From assembly GCA_963799455.1 (NCBI GenBank), contig CAWCXF010000001.1, positions 119,524 through 183,523 of the forward strand: a stretch of 64,000 bases of DNA, in the 5' to 3' direction. This DNA comes from CAWCXF01 sp963799455. Its GTDB lineage: Bacteria; Pseudomonadota; Alphaproteobacteria; Rhodobacterales; Rhodobacteraceae. The notes under the pieces were generated by a model, which saw nothing but the letters and a program-made list of their open reading frames with translations, did no database searches and had not been told where the DNA came from. The translations under genes and the position numbers were made by a program. Below, piece after piece: positions 17,062 to 25,250 of the stretch. Within the stretch, counting starts at the first letter, position 1; every line of letters begins with the position of its first letter.

Positions 17062-17937
17062 CTACCGCCCGGTCGTCACCGTGGGAATCCGGGGCCGCTC
17101 GGCGTCGTTCTGCAGCCGGGCCGCCAGGCCGACCGTCAGGGCCTGCGCCAGGCACATCGGCGCCGCGAGCGAGCGCGAGAAGGTGTATTCGTGCTCCGGG
17201 ACCGCGAAGAGCACTCGCGCGCTCTTGGCCAGGGGCGAGAGCGTGCTGTCGGAGATCGCGACGATGTCGATGCCCCGCTCGGCCGCCTCCTCGACGATGT
17301 TGACCACCTCGTTGGCGTAGAACCGGAACGACACGGCCAGCAGGAGGTCGGCCCCCGTCATCGCCCGCGCCATGTGGGTCGCCAGCCCCGCCGCGGGATC
17401 GAGCAGGATGCACCGCTTGCCGAGCATCGTCAGCACGTAGCGCAGGAGCTCGACCACCGGTGCTGATCTGAGCTGGCCCAGCAGGTAGACGACCTCGGCC
17501 TTCTCCAAAAGCGCTATGGCCGCCGATAGCTGCTTCGGCTCGATCTGCTCCAAGAGGTTCTGGAGCGAGGCGATGTCCCGGACCACGAGGTCGCGCAGAA
17601 AACCGTGCCCGCTCCGGTCGTCCCGGCCTCCGAGCTCGTCCTCCAGGGCCTCGACCCTCGCCAGGAAGCCGGGGGCGGCGGTAGACAACCGCTTCTGGAA
17701 GAGGCCCTGCAGCTCCTTGAAGCCCTTGTAGCCCAATGCCTGAGCGAAGCGCACGAAGCTCGAGGCGTGGATCCCGCACTTGTCGGCGATGCCGTTCACC
17801 GAGCGCACCGCCACCTCGTTCGGGTTCTGCGTGAGGAAGAGCGCGATCTTCTGATAGGTCTTGCTCATCGCGTCGTAGCGCTCATGGATGACCCGGATCA
17901 GTTCCTCATAATCCTTGGGGGCACGGGGGACGTCCAT
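17062..17937 (-). CDS. MurR/RpiR-family transcriptional regulator
   Basis: 291 residues from the ATG at 17937. Residues about 1-80 form the RpiR helix-turn-helix (KTYQKIALFLTQNP, then IADKCGIHASSFVRFAQALGYKGFKELQ). Residues about 130-260 form a SIS phosphosugar-binding domain (VVYLLGQLRSAPVVELL, LLAVSFRFYANEVV, GIDIVAISDS). Such proteins sense sugar phosphates or inositol derivatives and control catabolic genes. The only neighbour of that type here is the truncated SDR, so the regulator has lost its operon and may be orphaned. Confidence 0.88.
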   Translation of the reverse strand: MDVPRAPKDYEELIRVIHERYDAMSKTYQKIALFLTQNPNEVAVRSVNGIADKCGIHASSFVRFAQALGYKGFKELQGLFQKRLSTAAPGFLARVEALEDELGGRDDRSGHGFLRDLVVRDIASLQNLLEQIEPKQLSAAIALLEKAEVVYLLGQLRSAPVVELLRYVLTMLGKRCILLDPAAGLATHMARAMTGADLLLAVSFRFYANEVVNIVEEAAERGIDIVAISDSTLSPLAKSARVLFAVPEHEYTFSRSLAAPMCLAQALTVGLAARLQNDAERPRIPTVTTGR

Positions 17938-18005
17938 TCGGCACTGCCTTCGCAACGTTGAGTGCAAGATAGACCGTATCGATGGGTTCGACCATTCTCC
18001 CAACC

Positions 18006-18142
18006 GGCGTTGTTGCAGAACTGACGCCTGAGGCGTGCCTTCCCCTTTCCCCACGGCCTTCAGACCACGCGGGTGATCTCCAGCGGTGCCGAGGGCGTTG
18101 AAGCGGTTCGTGAGGGCGACGCGGATGTAGACTTCGGCGGTC
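18006..18142 (-). mobile_element. IS5-type 3'-end remnant
   Basis: The stretch starts GGCGTTGTTGCAG, followed by GCCTTCCCCTTTCCCC. On the minus strand it encodes TAEVYIRVALTNRFNALG. The intact IS5 copy at 47401 has the same end and encodes TAELQVRIAILNRYTALG. It is therefore the terminal ~135 bp of a related element, cut by the IS3 left end at 18143. Confidence 0.7.
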
Positions 18143-18193
18143 TGAACCGCCCCGGGTTTCCCGGAGGCCCCGACTTTTGGAAGGATGGGGCCC

Positions 18194-18683
18194 ATGGGAA
18201 CCGAGAAGATGAGAACGCCGTACCCGGCTGAGCTACGCGAGCGCGCGATCCGGATGGTGCGCGAGCACGAGGGCGAGCACGCGTCGCGGTCCGCGGCGGT
18301 GCGCTCGGTGGCGGGCAAGGTGGGGTGCCACCGGGAGACGCTGCGGCTGTGGCTTCGGCAGGCCGAGCGGGACGATGGCGTCCGCCCTGGGCCGACGGGC
18401 GAAGAGCGCGAGCGCATCCGGGCTCTGGAGCGCGAGGTCTGCGAGCTGCGGCAGGCCAACGAGAATCCTGCGCAAGGCCTCGGCGTATTTCGCGCAGGCG
18501 GAGCTCGACCGCCCGTCGAAGCGATGATCGCCTTCGTCGACGATCACCGCGCGGTCCACGGGGTCGAGCCGATCTGCCGGCTGCTGCCGATCGCCCCGTC
18601 GACCTACCATGCCCACGTCGCCGTCCGACGCGATCCGGCCCGGGCGTCCGCTCGGGGCCGGCGGGACGCCGAGCTGCGCTCTA
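18194..18683 (+). pseudogene. IS3 transposase, orfA and start of orfB (interrupted)
   Basis: The frame holds the IS3 orfA helix-turn-helix protein (TPYPAELRERAIRMVREHE, then GCHRETLRLWLRQAE and a leucine-zipper-like ERERIRALEREVCELRQAN). One extra base near 18470 moves the reading into the orfB frame, bypassing the normal orfA end (visible in another frame as ILRKASAYFAQAELDRPSK). OrfB then begins with MIAFVDDHRAVHGVEPICR and stops at the TA where IS630 is inserted. Confidence 0.8.
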
Positions 18684-19885
18684 ATACCAGCGCTCACTGA
18701 TCAGAACCTATGCGCCCAGGCTCGGAGGCCGATGGAGGTGATCCTCGCCGGCTGAGCGAGGAGCCGGTTCCAGGCGTCACAGCAATGGGCGACGATGTCG
18801 TCGTAGTCGGCGAAGACGCGGTTCGAGAGCCAGTTCTCCCGCATGTACTGCCAGATGTTCTCGACGGGGTTCAGCTCGGGCGAGCGCGGCGGGAGCGGCA
18901 GCAGCGTGATGTTCTGCGGAACTACGAGCCGGGTCGACATGTGCCAGCCGGCCTGGTCGAGCATGACGACGGCATGCGCGCCCGGATCGACGGCGGCGTT
19001 CGCCCGCTCTCTCGGACCGATGGCGTTCGCGGGCTCACTCTCCGCGAGGTGCGCCTGCATCGCCTGGGTGTTCGCATAGGGCATCACCAGGCCCGCCGCC
19101 TTTCCCTTCGCCGGGCAGATGGCGCCGAAGATGTACGCCCATTGGGTGCGCTGGTCGTGCGGCGCGCGGGGCCGGGTCCCGCGCCGTGCCCATCGGCGCG
19201 TGATCCCATTCTTCTGGCCTACCCGCGCCTCGTCCTGCCACCAGAGCTCGATCGGCATGTCGTCGGGGAGCTTCGCGCGGATCGCCGCCAGCTCGGCGGG
19301 AAGGTTTTTTTGAACGCCTCCAGCACCTCGGGGTCCTGCCCATGATCCTGCGGGCGGGCGGAGAGCTTCCCGAACCCCATGCGACGCAACTCGCGCCCGA
19401 GCGTCTGCCGGCTGAGCGAGACGCCGAACTCGTCCCGCAGCCACCCCAGAAGGTCGACGAGCCGCCAGCGCACGACGCCGTGGCTCTCGGGCTTCGGCCC
19501 CGCCTCGACCGCCTGCACGAGTGCCGCGCGCTGCTCGTGCGTCAGCAGCGCCAGTTTGCCCGGCGCTTTCCGGTTCACCAGGCCGGTCGACCCTTCGGCG
19601 TTGAAACGCATCGCCCAGTCCCGGACGATCTGGAGACCCACCCCGCCGATCCGAGCAGCCTCCGTTCGGCTCGCGCCGTCATAGACAGCAGCCAGAGCAA
19701 GAAGCCGCCGCGTCTGCGCCGCATCCCGGCTGGCCCTCGCCAGCCGCCGAAGATCGTCAGCCCCGTGATCCGCCCGCAGCGCGATCGCCTTCGCCATCGA
19801 GAACCCCCTTCGGTTCTCCATGATGAATCACACCCCGCCGAGCCCAGGAACCCCTCCTGTGAGTCAGCCTCATCAGACGCCGGTA
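18684..19885 (-). mobile_element. IS630-family element with TA target duplication
   Basis: The 1.2-kb element begins ATACCAGCG and ends CGCCGGTA, and both sides keep a TA (18682-18683 and 19886-19887), the canonical IS630/Tc1-mariner target. Removing the element restores the IS3 orfB reading frame exactly (GAG CTG CGC TCT AAG ATC). It carries one transposase gene, split by a seven-A run. Confidence 0.88.
18701..19797 (-). CDS. IS630 transposase in two frames joined at an A7 run
   Basis: The first frame (ATG 19797, RBS AAGGGGG) gives the N-terminal helix-turn-helix half: MAKAIALRADHG, AARIGGVGLQIVRDWAMRFN and the LGRELRRMGFGKLSARPQ segment. The second, in the -1 frame, gives the DDE half: WWQDEARVGQKNG (first Asp), VVMLDQAGWHMS (second Asp) and LPPRSPELNPVENIWQ (Glu). 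The frames meet at AAAAAAA (19305-19311): slipping back one base after AAA AAA reads on as AAC CTT CCC. Such runs support programmed -1 frameshifting, so the transposase may be functional. A plain deletion is the alternative. Confidence 0.8.
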
Positions 19886-19887
19886 TA

Positions 19888-20336
19888 AGATCGCGCGTGT
19901 TCACGCCGAGAACTTCGGCGTCTACGGGGTGCGCAAGGTCTGGCGGCAGCTCAAGCGCGAGGGCGTCGCGGTCGCCCGCTGCACGGTGGAGCGGCTGATA
20001 CGGGCTATGGGGCTGCGCGGGGTGGTGCGGGGCAAGCGGGTGCGCACCACCATTCCCGACGAGGCGCTGCCATGCCCGTTGGACAAGGTGAACCGGGAGT
20101 TCCACGCGCCCGCGCCGAACCGGCTCTGGGTCAGCGACTTCACCTACGTCGCCAGCTGGCAGGGCTTCGTCTACGTCGCATTCGTCATCGACGCCTATGC
20201 CCGACGCATCGTCGGCTGGCGGGTGAGCCGGACAGCCACGGCGAGCTTCGTTCTCGACGCCCTGGAGCAGGCCATCCACCAGCGCCGGCCTGCGAAAGGC
20301 GCCGGGCTGATCGCCCACTCGGACCGCGGGTCGCAG
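19888..20336 (+). pseudogene. IS3 orfB, middle part
   Basis: Continues the interrupted IS3 transposase: IARVHAENFGVYGVRKVWRQ, RLIRAMGLRGVVRGK, PNRLWVSDFTYVASW (first catalytic Asp) and FVIDAYARRIVGWRVS (second Asp), ending at HSDRGSQ, where the IS30 copy has landed. The catalytic Glu lies beyond that insertion at 21804 onwards. Confidence 0.85.
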
Positions 20337-21800
20337 GGCGGTCTCAACCGGTCGTCGCAACGCCTTGGAGGCGGAGGATGCGATGACGACGAGGGGACGG
20401 CGTTCTGACCGGAGGCTGCGGGCGCCGCTGCGGTCCCCGGGCCGGCCGGGGGTGGCGTGGCGAGCGGAGCTGATCCGGTTCTGGGCTGCGATCGCGGCGG
20501 GGCGCACGAGCGAGGACGCGGGCCGAGACGCCGGCGTATCCCCCGTGGTGGGATCGCGGTGGTTCAGGGAGGCCGGCGGCATGCCACCCACGCACCTGGC
20601 GCCGTCGGCGGCGCTGCCTTCGGGGCGTTGTCTCTCCTTCGCGGAGCGCGAGGAGATCGCGCTGCTCCGGGCCCGAGGTCGCGGCGTGCGCGACATCGCC
20701 CGGCACCTCAGCCGTGCGCCCTCGACGATCTCGCGCGAGCTGCGTGAGCGACGCGGCGACCCGCCACGGCAGCTTCGAGTACCGCGCCATGAGCCGCGCA
20801 GTGGCCCGCCGATCGGGCCGCGCGTCGGCCCAGGCCGTCGAAGCTGGCGAGCAACGAGGCGCTGCACCGCTACGTAGAGGACCGATTGGCGGGCCGGATC
20901 GCGCGGGCCGATGGCACCGAGGTGCCCGGCCCGCAGGTCGCCTGGACGAAGCGCCGGTCGGTCCGGCGTCAGCACCGGCGCTGGGCGCGAGCCTGGAGCC
21001 CCGAGCAGATCTCGGCGAGGCTCAAGATGGATTTCCCCGAGGACGAAGCGATGCGCATCTCCCACGAGGCGATCTACCAGTCGCTCTTCATCCAGGGGCG
21101 GGGCGGCCTGCGGCGCGAGTTGAGCGCGTGCCTGCGCTCGGGCCGGGCGCTGCGCGTCCCCCGGGCCCGCGCCTGCGGACGGCGCAAGTCCGCCGTGTCG
21201 CCCGAGATCATGATCAGCGCGCGCCCCGCCGAGGCGGCCGATCGGGCCGTGCCGGGCCATTGGGAGGGCGACCTGATCCTGGGGCTTGGGAGCTCGGCGA
21301 TCGGCACGCTCGTGGAGCGCACGACCCAGGTCTCACGATGCTGCTCCACCTGCCGCGCATGCTCGGTCATGGGACGGTGCCGCGCACGAAGAACGGCCCG
21401 CCGCTCGCTGGGCGCGGCGCCGAGGCGGTGCGCGACGCCGTCGTCAGGGCGATCACGACGCTGCCCGCGCAGCTGAGGCGGTCGCTCACCTGGGACCAGG
21501 GCGCCGAGATGGCCCGGCACGCCGAGCTGAGGGTCAAGCACGATCTGCCGGTCTACTTCTGCGATCCCCAGAGCCCCTGGCAGCGCGGCACCAACGAGAA
21601 CACCAACGGGCTGCTGCGCCAGTACTTCCCCAGGGGCACGGACCTCAGCCTGCACGGTCCAGGCGAGCTCGAGGCCGTCGCCCTCGCGCTCAACGGACGA
21701 CCTCGCAAGACCCTGAGCTGGCAGACGCCCGCCGAAGCGCTGGACGAGCTGCTGACAGCCGCCCACGATGCCCATGTTGCGACGACCGGTTGAGACCGCC
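20337..21800 (+). mobile_element. IS30-family element with 25-bp perfect ends and CAG target duplication
   Basis: Both ends start GGCGGTCTCAACCGGTCG and stay identical for 25 bp. The 3-bp sequence CAG is duplicated on both sides (20334-20336 and 21801-21803), as expected for IS30. Cutting the element out restores the IS3 frame (HSDRGSQ-YLAIRHTE). Perfect ends and duplication indicate a fairly recent insertion, although the transposase gene is broken. Confidence 0.9.
20380..21793 (+). pseudogene. IS30 transposase, three frameshifts
   Basis: The N-terminal helix-turn-helix pieces (WRAELIRFWAAIAAGRTSED and LSFAEREEIALLRARG) are in frame 1. ATRHGSFEYRAMS follows in frame 2, NEALHRYVEDRLAGRI and GHWEGDLILG with the first Asp in frame 3, and TMLLHLPRM, LTWDQGAEMARH and SPWQRGTNENTNGLLRQYFP with the Asp and Glu of the DDE triad in frame 2 again. 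All family motifs survive, so only a few single-base changes inactivate it. Confidence 0.8.
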
Positions 21801-21803
21801 CAG

Positions 21804-22125
21804 TATCTCGCCATTCGGCACACCGAGCGCCTGGCCGAGGCGGGCATCGAGCCCTCGGTGGGCTCGGTCGGCGACTCCTGCGACAATGCTCTCGCCGAGA
21901 CGGTGATCGGGCTCTTCAAGACCGAGGTCATCCGCCGTCGCGGGCCCTGGCGCAGCCTGGAGGCGGTGGGGTTCGCCACCCTCGAACCGAAGGTCCGCGC
22001 GAAGCCGCGAATGGGTCCACTGGTTCAACCAACGCCGTCTGCTCGGGCCCATCGGGCACATCCCGCCCGCCGAGGTCGAGGCCCGCTACTACGAACAGCT
22101 GGAGGTTGCGGCGATGGCAGCGTAG
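21804..22125 (+). pseudogene. IS3 orfB, C-terminal part
   Basis: Resumes at YLAIRHTERLAEAGIEPS and includes GDSCDNALAETVIGLFKTE with the catalytic Glu. The usual end (EWVHWFNQRRLLGPIGHIPP, ARYYEQLE, stop at 22125) is in another frame because about 29 extra bases (roughly 21984-22012) interrupt it. The transposase is doubly dead. Confidence 0.8.
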
Positions 22126-22167
22126 CTTGCCAAACGAAATCGCCTCCGAGGAACCCGGGGCGGTTCA

Positions 22168-22427
22168 GCCAGTGTCTCGTCGGAGATGGCGCGCGGCCGC
22201 CCGCCCCGGCGCCCGCGCGTCGCCGCCGCCTGCAGGCCTGCTATGACCCGCTCGCGGATCAGGGCGCGTTCGTACTGCGCCAGGGTGCCGAAGACGGCGA
22301 ACAACAGCTCTCCCTGCGGCGAGGTGGTGTCCATGTGCTCTGTCAAAGAGCGGAAGGCCATGCCGCGCCCGCGCAGGTCCCCCACGATGCTCAGGAGGTG
22401 GGGGAGCGAGCGCCCGAGCCGGTCGAG
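22168..22427 (-). pseudogene. Serine recombinase, C-terminal part (split from its N-terminus by IS110)
   Basis: The minus strand reads LDRLGRSLPHLLSIVGDLRG, FRSLTEHMDTTSPQG, FGTLAQYERALIRERVIAGL and GRRGGRPRAISDETLA, the second half of a resolvase/invertase catalytic domain and long helix. It starts at the IS110 boundary at 22427 and is cut at its end by the IS3 right terminus (22167), so the DNA-binding domain is lost. Its N-terminal half is at 23885-24081. Confidence 0.85.
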
Positions 22428-22548
22428 ATGGGGTATTCGGGCCTCCAGGAGATCGAGCGGCAGCTGTTGCCGGCAGGCGCAGGACCACGTCCAGCCCCGC
22501 CGCGATGGCGCGCAAGATCGCCGAGGCAACCCGAGGGGAGGACCGGTG

Positions 22549-23583
22549 ATGGACCACTATGTCGGACTGGACGTGTCGGTGCGCGAGACGAGCGTGTGCG
22601 TCGTCGACGAGACCGGCACGCGGCTGAAGGAGGCACGGGTGCCGACCGAGCCGGAGGCGATCGCGTCCTTGCTCGCCGAAGCCGGCTTCGCGTGCAAGCG
22701 GATCGGCCTGGAGGCCGGGCCGATGTCGCAGTGGCTCTACGCGGAGCTGGCCGCGGCAGGCCTGCCGGTGATCTGCGTCGAGGCCCGGCACATGCGCAGC
22801 GCGCTCTCCGCGCAGCGCAACAAGACCGACCGCAACGACGCCCGCGGGATCGCGCAGATGATGCGCGTGGGCCTCTACCGCCCCGTGCACGTCAAGACGC
22901 TGCCGAGCCAGGAGCGCCGGCTGCTGCTGACCGCGCGCAAGCTGCTGCAGGCCAAGACGCTCGACCTTGAGGCGGATCTGCGCGGCACGCTGAAGAACTT
23001 CGGCCTGCGGGTCGGCGTCGTCGGCAAGGGCGGCTTTCGCGCGCGCGTGCGCGAGCTGGTCGAGGGGCGCGAGGGCCTGTCCGCGGTCATGCTGCCGCTG
23101 CTCGAGGCGCATGCGGCGCTGCAGGAGCAATACACCGTGCTGCACAAGCGGCTGCTCGACCTGGTGCGCGCCGACCCGCTCTGCCGGCGGCTGATGACCG
23201 CGCCCGGCATCGGGCCGGTGATTGCGCTGACGTTCCAGGCCACGGTGGATGTCCCAACCCGGTTCCCGAAGTCGCGGCTGGTCGGAGCTCATTTCGGCCT
23301 GACCCCGAAGCGGTACGCGTCGGGCGAGACCGACCACAGCGGGCGCGTGTCGAAGTGCGGCGACGCGATGATGCGCACCGCGCTGTTCGAGGGCGCTCAG
23401 GCGCTGCTGGTCTGCACCAGGAAGTGGAGCGGCCTCAAGGCCTGGGGCATGGGCGTCGCGCGTCGGCGCGGGCTGAAGCGCGCCATCGTGGCGGTGGCGC
23501 GCAAGCTCAGCGTCATTCTGCACCGGATGTGGCTGGACGGCACCGAGTTCCGCTGGGGCAAGGAGGCCGCCGCGACCGCGTGA
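22549..23583 (+). CDS. IS110/IS1111-type transposase
   Basis: 344 residues from an ATG with RBS GGGGAGG. The N-terminal DEDD (RuvC-like) domain shows MDHYVGLDVSVRETSV (first Asp), GLEAGPMSQWLY (Glu) and KTDRNDARGIAQ (two Asp). The C-terminal Tnp_2 domain has TAPGIGPVIALTFQA and HFGLTPKRYASGETDHSGRVSKCGDAMMR with the conserved Ser region, here split as HFGLTPKRYASGETDHSG and RVSKCGDAMMR. It appears intact. IS110-type recombinases use an RNA to choose the target; see the adjacent 3' region. Confidence 0.93.
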   Translation: MDHYVGLDVSVRETSVCVVDETGTRLKEARVPTEPEAIASLLAEAGFACKRIGLEAGPMSQWLYAELAAAGLPVICVEARHMRSALSAQRNKTDRNDARGIAQMMRVGLYRPVHVKTLPSQERRLLLTARKLLQAKTLDLEADLRGTLKNFGLRVGVVGKGGFRARVRELVEGREGLSAVMLPLLEAHAALQEQYTVLHKRLLDLVRADPLCRRLMTAPGIGPVIALTFQATVDVPTRFPKSRLVGAHFGLTPKRYASGETDHSGRVSKCGDAMMRTALFEGAQALLVCTRKWSGLKAWGMGVARRRGLKRAIVAVARKLSVILHRMWLDGTEFRWGKEAAATA

Positions 23584-23876
23584 CCGCGCTGCCGGCAAGG
23601 CACGGCGCGGAAGGGTTCCGCCTGGTCCGGCGGAGCGGCGTCCCGCAGGGGACGGAGGGTGAGGCGAGTTCGCTGTGGAAGTTGACAGGCGGCCCCACCA
23701 ACGGTGCCGCCGAGGTCGTGGTCTTGATGAGACCGCCCGCCCCTCTGACCCCATGATGCGGCGGCCTGGGTGCCGACCGCGGAGAGAAGCTTGGACCCTC
23801 GGGACGATGTCGCATGCCGGACATGGGCAAAGGGGAGGAAAAGAGATGACGACGCTCTACTGAGGCTTGCCCGAAT
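23584..23876 (+). ncRNA. Candidate guide (bridge/seek) RNA region of the IS1111-type element
   Basis: No gene is visible in these ~290 bases between the transposase stop and the right end. Two segments match the insertion site. TGTGGAAGTTGAC at 23674-23686 is complementary to the target across the junction (CTTCCACA plus GTC). AGAGAAGCTT at 23783-23792 is identical to the right junction at 23877-23886. One complementary and one same-sense guide is what a two-guide RNA would show. RNA ends and fold were not computed. Confidence 0.45.
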
Positions 23877-23884
23877 AGAGAAGC

Positions 23885-24081
23885 TTCCACACGACGAGCG
23901 TGTCGCCTTCCCGCAGTTCGGCAAAGCACGCCTTCAGCCCCGGCCGGTCGTCCCTCGCCCCCGAGGCGCGGTCCTGGTGCAGGTGGCGCTCGTCGATGCC
24001 GGCGGCGAGCAGTGCGTCGCGCTGCAGATCGGTGCTCTGCCGGTCGTCGGCGGCCGACACCCTCATGTACCCGATGAGCAT
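23885..24081 (-). pseudogene. Serine recombinase, N-terminal part (split by IS110)
   Basis: From ATG 24081 (RBS AGGGCAAGG) the minus strand reads MLIGYMRVSAADDRQSTDLQ with the nucleophilic Ser in RVSA, then DRASGARDDRPGLKACF and LREGDTLVVWKL. At that point the IS110 end begins and the frame closes 9 codons later. With the part at 22168-22427 it makes one resolvase/invertase gene of the DNA-invertase class. Confidence 0.88.
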
Positions 24082-24142
24082 CCTTGCCCTCCCCTGCCGC
24101 CCCACGTCACCCCGGGTGGGCTCCACCACCGGCGCAGGTCTC

Positions 24143-24243
24143 GCCCGACCGTGCGGCAAACCCCATCGAGGGGGTATCCGCACGGCAAGTCATTCCGACA
24201 GGAGTTGTCGCACAGCGGTGGCGGGCGCAAGCCCTTGGCGGCC
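24143..24243 (+). repeat. ~100-bp hairpin element, copy A (second copy at 61753-61852)
   Basis: Contains a strong stem-loop, CGTGCGG(CAA)ACCCC-loop-GGGGGT(AT)CCGCACG at 24150-24184, then a small palindrome CGACA-GGAGT-TGTCG at 24196-24210, then GGGCGCAAGCCCTTGGCGG. The other copy is in the same orientation and nearly identical, differing in the loop and a few bases. It sits just upstream of the serine recombinase start, where a res site would be. Confidence 0.75.
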
Positions 24244-24274
24244 CGTCAGCCGGCCCCACGGCGTCGGGGGTGTG

Positions 24275-24294
24275 CGCCAAACACCCGTTTGGCG
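24275..24294. terminator. Perfect 8-bp inverted repeat downstream of the SDR gene
   Basis: CGCCAAAC-ACCC-GTTTGGCG. It lies 100 bp past the stop of the minus-strand SDR. With no T-run it could be a Rho-assisted terminator or a protein site. Confidence 0.4.
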
Positions 24295-24393
24295 ACGGGG
24301 CGCGAGGGTCCGAACCTTGCGAAAGGCGACTGGAGATCGGCGTCGGATCGCGGTCCGGACGGCCGGCGTGACACGTCAGGCTTCCTGGGACGC

Positions 24394-25149
24394 TCAGTGC
24401 ATCCACCAGCCGCCGTCGACGGTGAGGTTCTGGCCGGTGACGAAGCGCGCCTCCTCGCTCACGAGGAAGGCGATGGCGTAGGCCACGTCCTGCGCGCTGC
24501 CGCGGTGCTTGAGCGACTGGTGCTCGAGGATGAAGCGCTCGTACGCCTCCAGCTCGTCGCCCCAGACCTCAGTCTCCAGGGGCGTCGGGATCGCGCCCGG
24601 AGAGACCGCGTTGACGCGGATGCCGTGGGGGCCGAGCTCGCGGGCGAGCGAGCGCGTGAGCCCCACCAGCGCGGCCTTGCTGGTGACGTAGGCGGTGAAG
24701 TCGGCCCAGCCGCCGTTGACCGTGATCGAGGTGAGGTTGACGATCGCGCCCCGACGCTTCTCCTTCATCGAGGGCGCCACGGCCTGCACGAGCGCGAAGG
24801 CGGCGGTGGCGTTGATGGCCTGCGTGCGCTCGAAGGCGTCGAGGTCATAGCCGTCGATCGGCGCGAGCGGGTTGACCGCCGCGTTGTTCACCAGGATGTC
24901 GATGCCGCCGCGCTCCTCGGCGAGCGCGGCGACCGTCGCCTGCGCCGCGCGCGGGTCGGCGAGATCGCAGCTCAGCGCCTCGACGAACGCCCCGGGTGCC
25001 GCGGCCTGGACCTCGGCCAGCGCCTCGGCGCCGTCCACGACGTCGAGCATCACGACCGCAGCCCCCCGCTGCGCGAGCGCTGCGCACTGCGCCCGCCCCA
25101 GGCCCCCCGCGGCCCCCGTCACCAGCGCCGTGCGTCCGTCATGCTCCAT
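24394..25149 (-). CDS. SDR family NAD(P)-dependent oxidoreductase (sugar dehydrogenase type)
   Basis: 251 residues from the ATG at 25149. All classic SDR motifs are visible: TGAAGGLGRAQ cofactor loop (residues about 11-21), NNAAVNP, the Ser in VNLTSITVNGG, the catalytic YVTSKAALVG (Tyr/Lys), and the C-terminal GQNLTVDGGWWMH. The acidic Asp after the second strand (VVMLDVVDG) favours NAD. It is divergent from the GntR-dehydratase-ABC-mutarotase-lactonase operon. It is the obvious candidate for the first step, oxidation of an aldose to its lactone. The exact sugar is not readable. Confidence 0.9.
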   Translation of the reverse strand: MEHDGRTALVTGAAGGLGRAQCAALAQRGAAVVMLDVVDGAEALAEVQAAAPGAFVEALSCDLADPRAAQATVAALAEERGGIDILVNNAAVNPLAPIDGYDLDAFERTQAINATAAFALVQAVAPSMKEKRRGAIVNLTSITVNGGWADFTAYVTSKAALVGLTRSLARELGPHGIRVNAVSPGAIPTPLETEVWGDELEAYERFILEHQSLKHRGSAQDVAYAIAFLVSEEARFVTGQNLTVDGGWWMH

Positions 25150-25210
25150 CGCGCCCGTTCCCACACTCGTCTCCGTGCTATCTTGACCAACCGATCGAGC
25201 GGAGGCAATC

Positions 25211-25237
25211 ATACGATCACAATTCATCCTGTCGTAT
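25211..25237. promoter_or_regulatory. Inverted repeat in the SDR/gntR divergent gap
   Basis: ATACGA at 25211-25216 and TCGTAT at 25232-25237 form a 6-bp inverted repeat with a 15-bp spacer in the only AT-richer part of the gap, just before the gntR start. A GntR/FCD operator is plausible. The long spacer makes it uncertain. Confidence 0.35.
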
Positions 25238-25250
25238 AGGTTGGCCCTCC

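Larger units (their letters stand above)
18143..22167 (+). mobile_element. IS3-family element interrupted by IS630 and IS30 copies
   Basis: The left end reads TGAACCGCCCCGGGTTTCCC, and the reverse complement of the right end reads TGAACCGCCCCGGGTTCCTC, a near-perfect terminal inverted repeat. Between them lie orfA, the start of orfB, an IS630 copy (18684-19885), the middle of orfB, an IS30 copy (20337-21800), and the end of orfB. Without the two insertions the element would be about 1.35 kb, normal for IS3. No target duplication flanks it. Confidence 0.85.
22428..23881 (+). mobile_element. IS110-family (IS1111-type) element inserted in a serine recombinase gene
   Basis: The element lies between the two halves of a recombinase gene at the codons for VWK-LDRLGR. 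Subterminal inverted repeats are short: TATTCGGGC near the left end (about 22434) and GCCCGAATA near the right (about 23869). There is no target duplication, as usual for the family. The 5' untranslated part is ~120 bp and the 3' part ~300 bp; a long 3' region is where IS1111-type elements carry their guide RNA. Confidence 0.8.
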
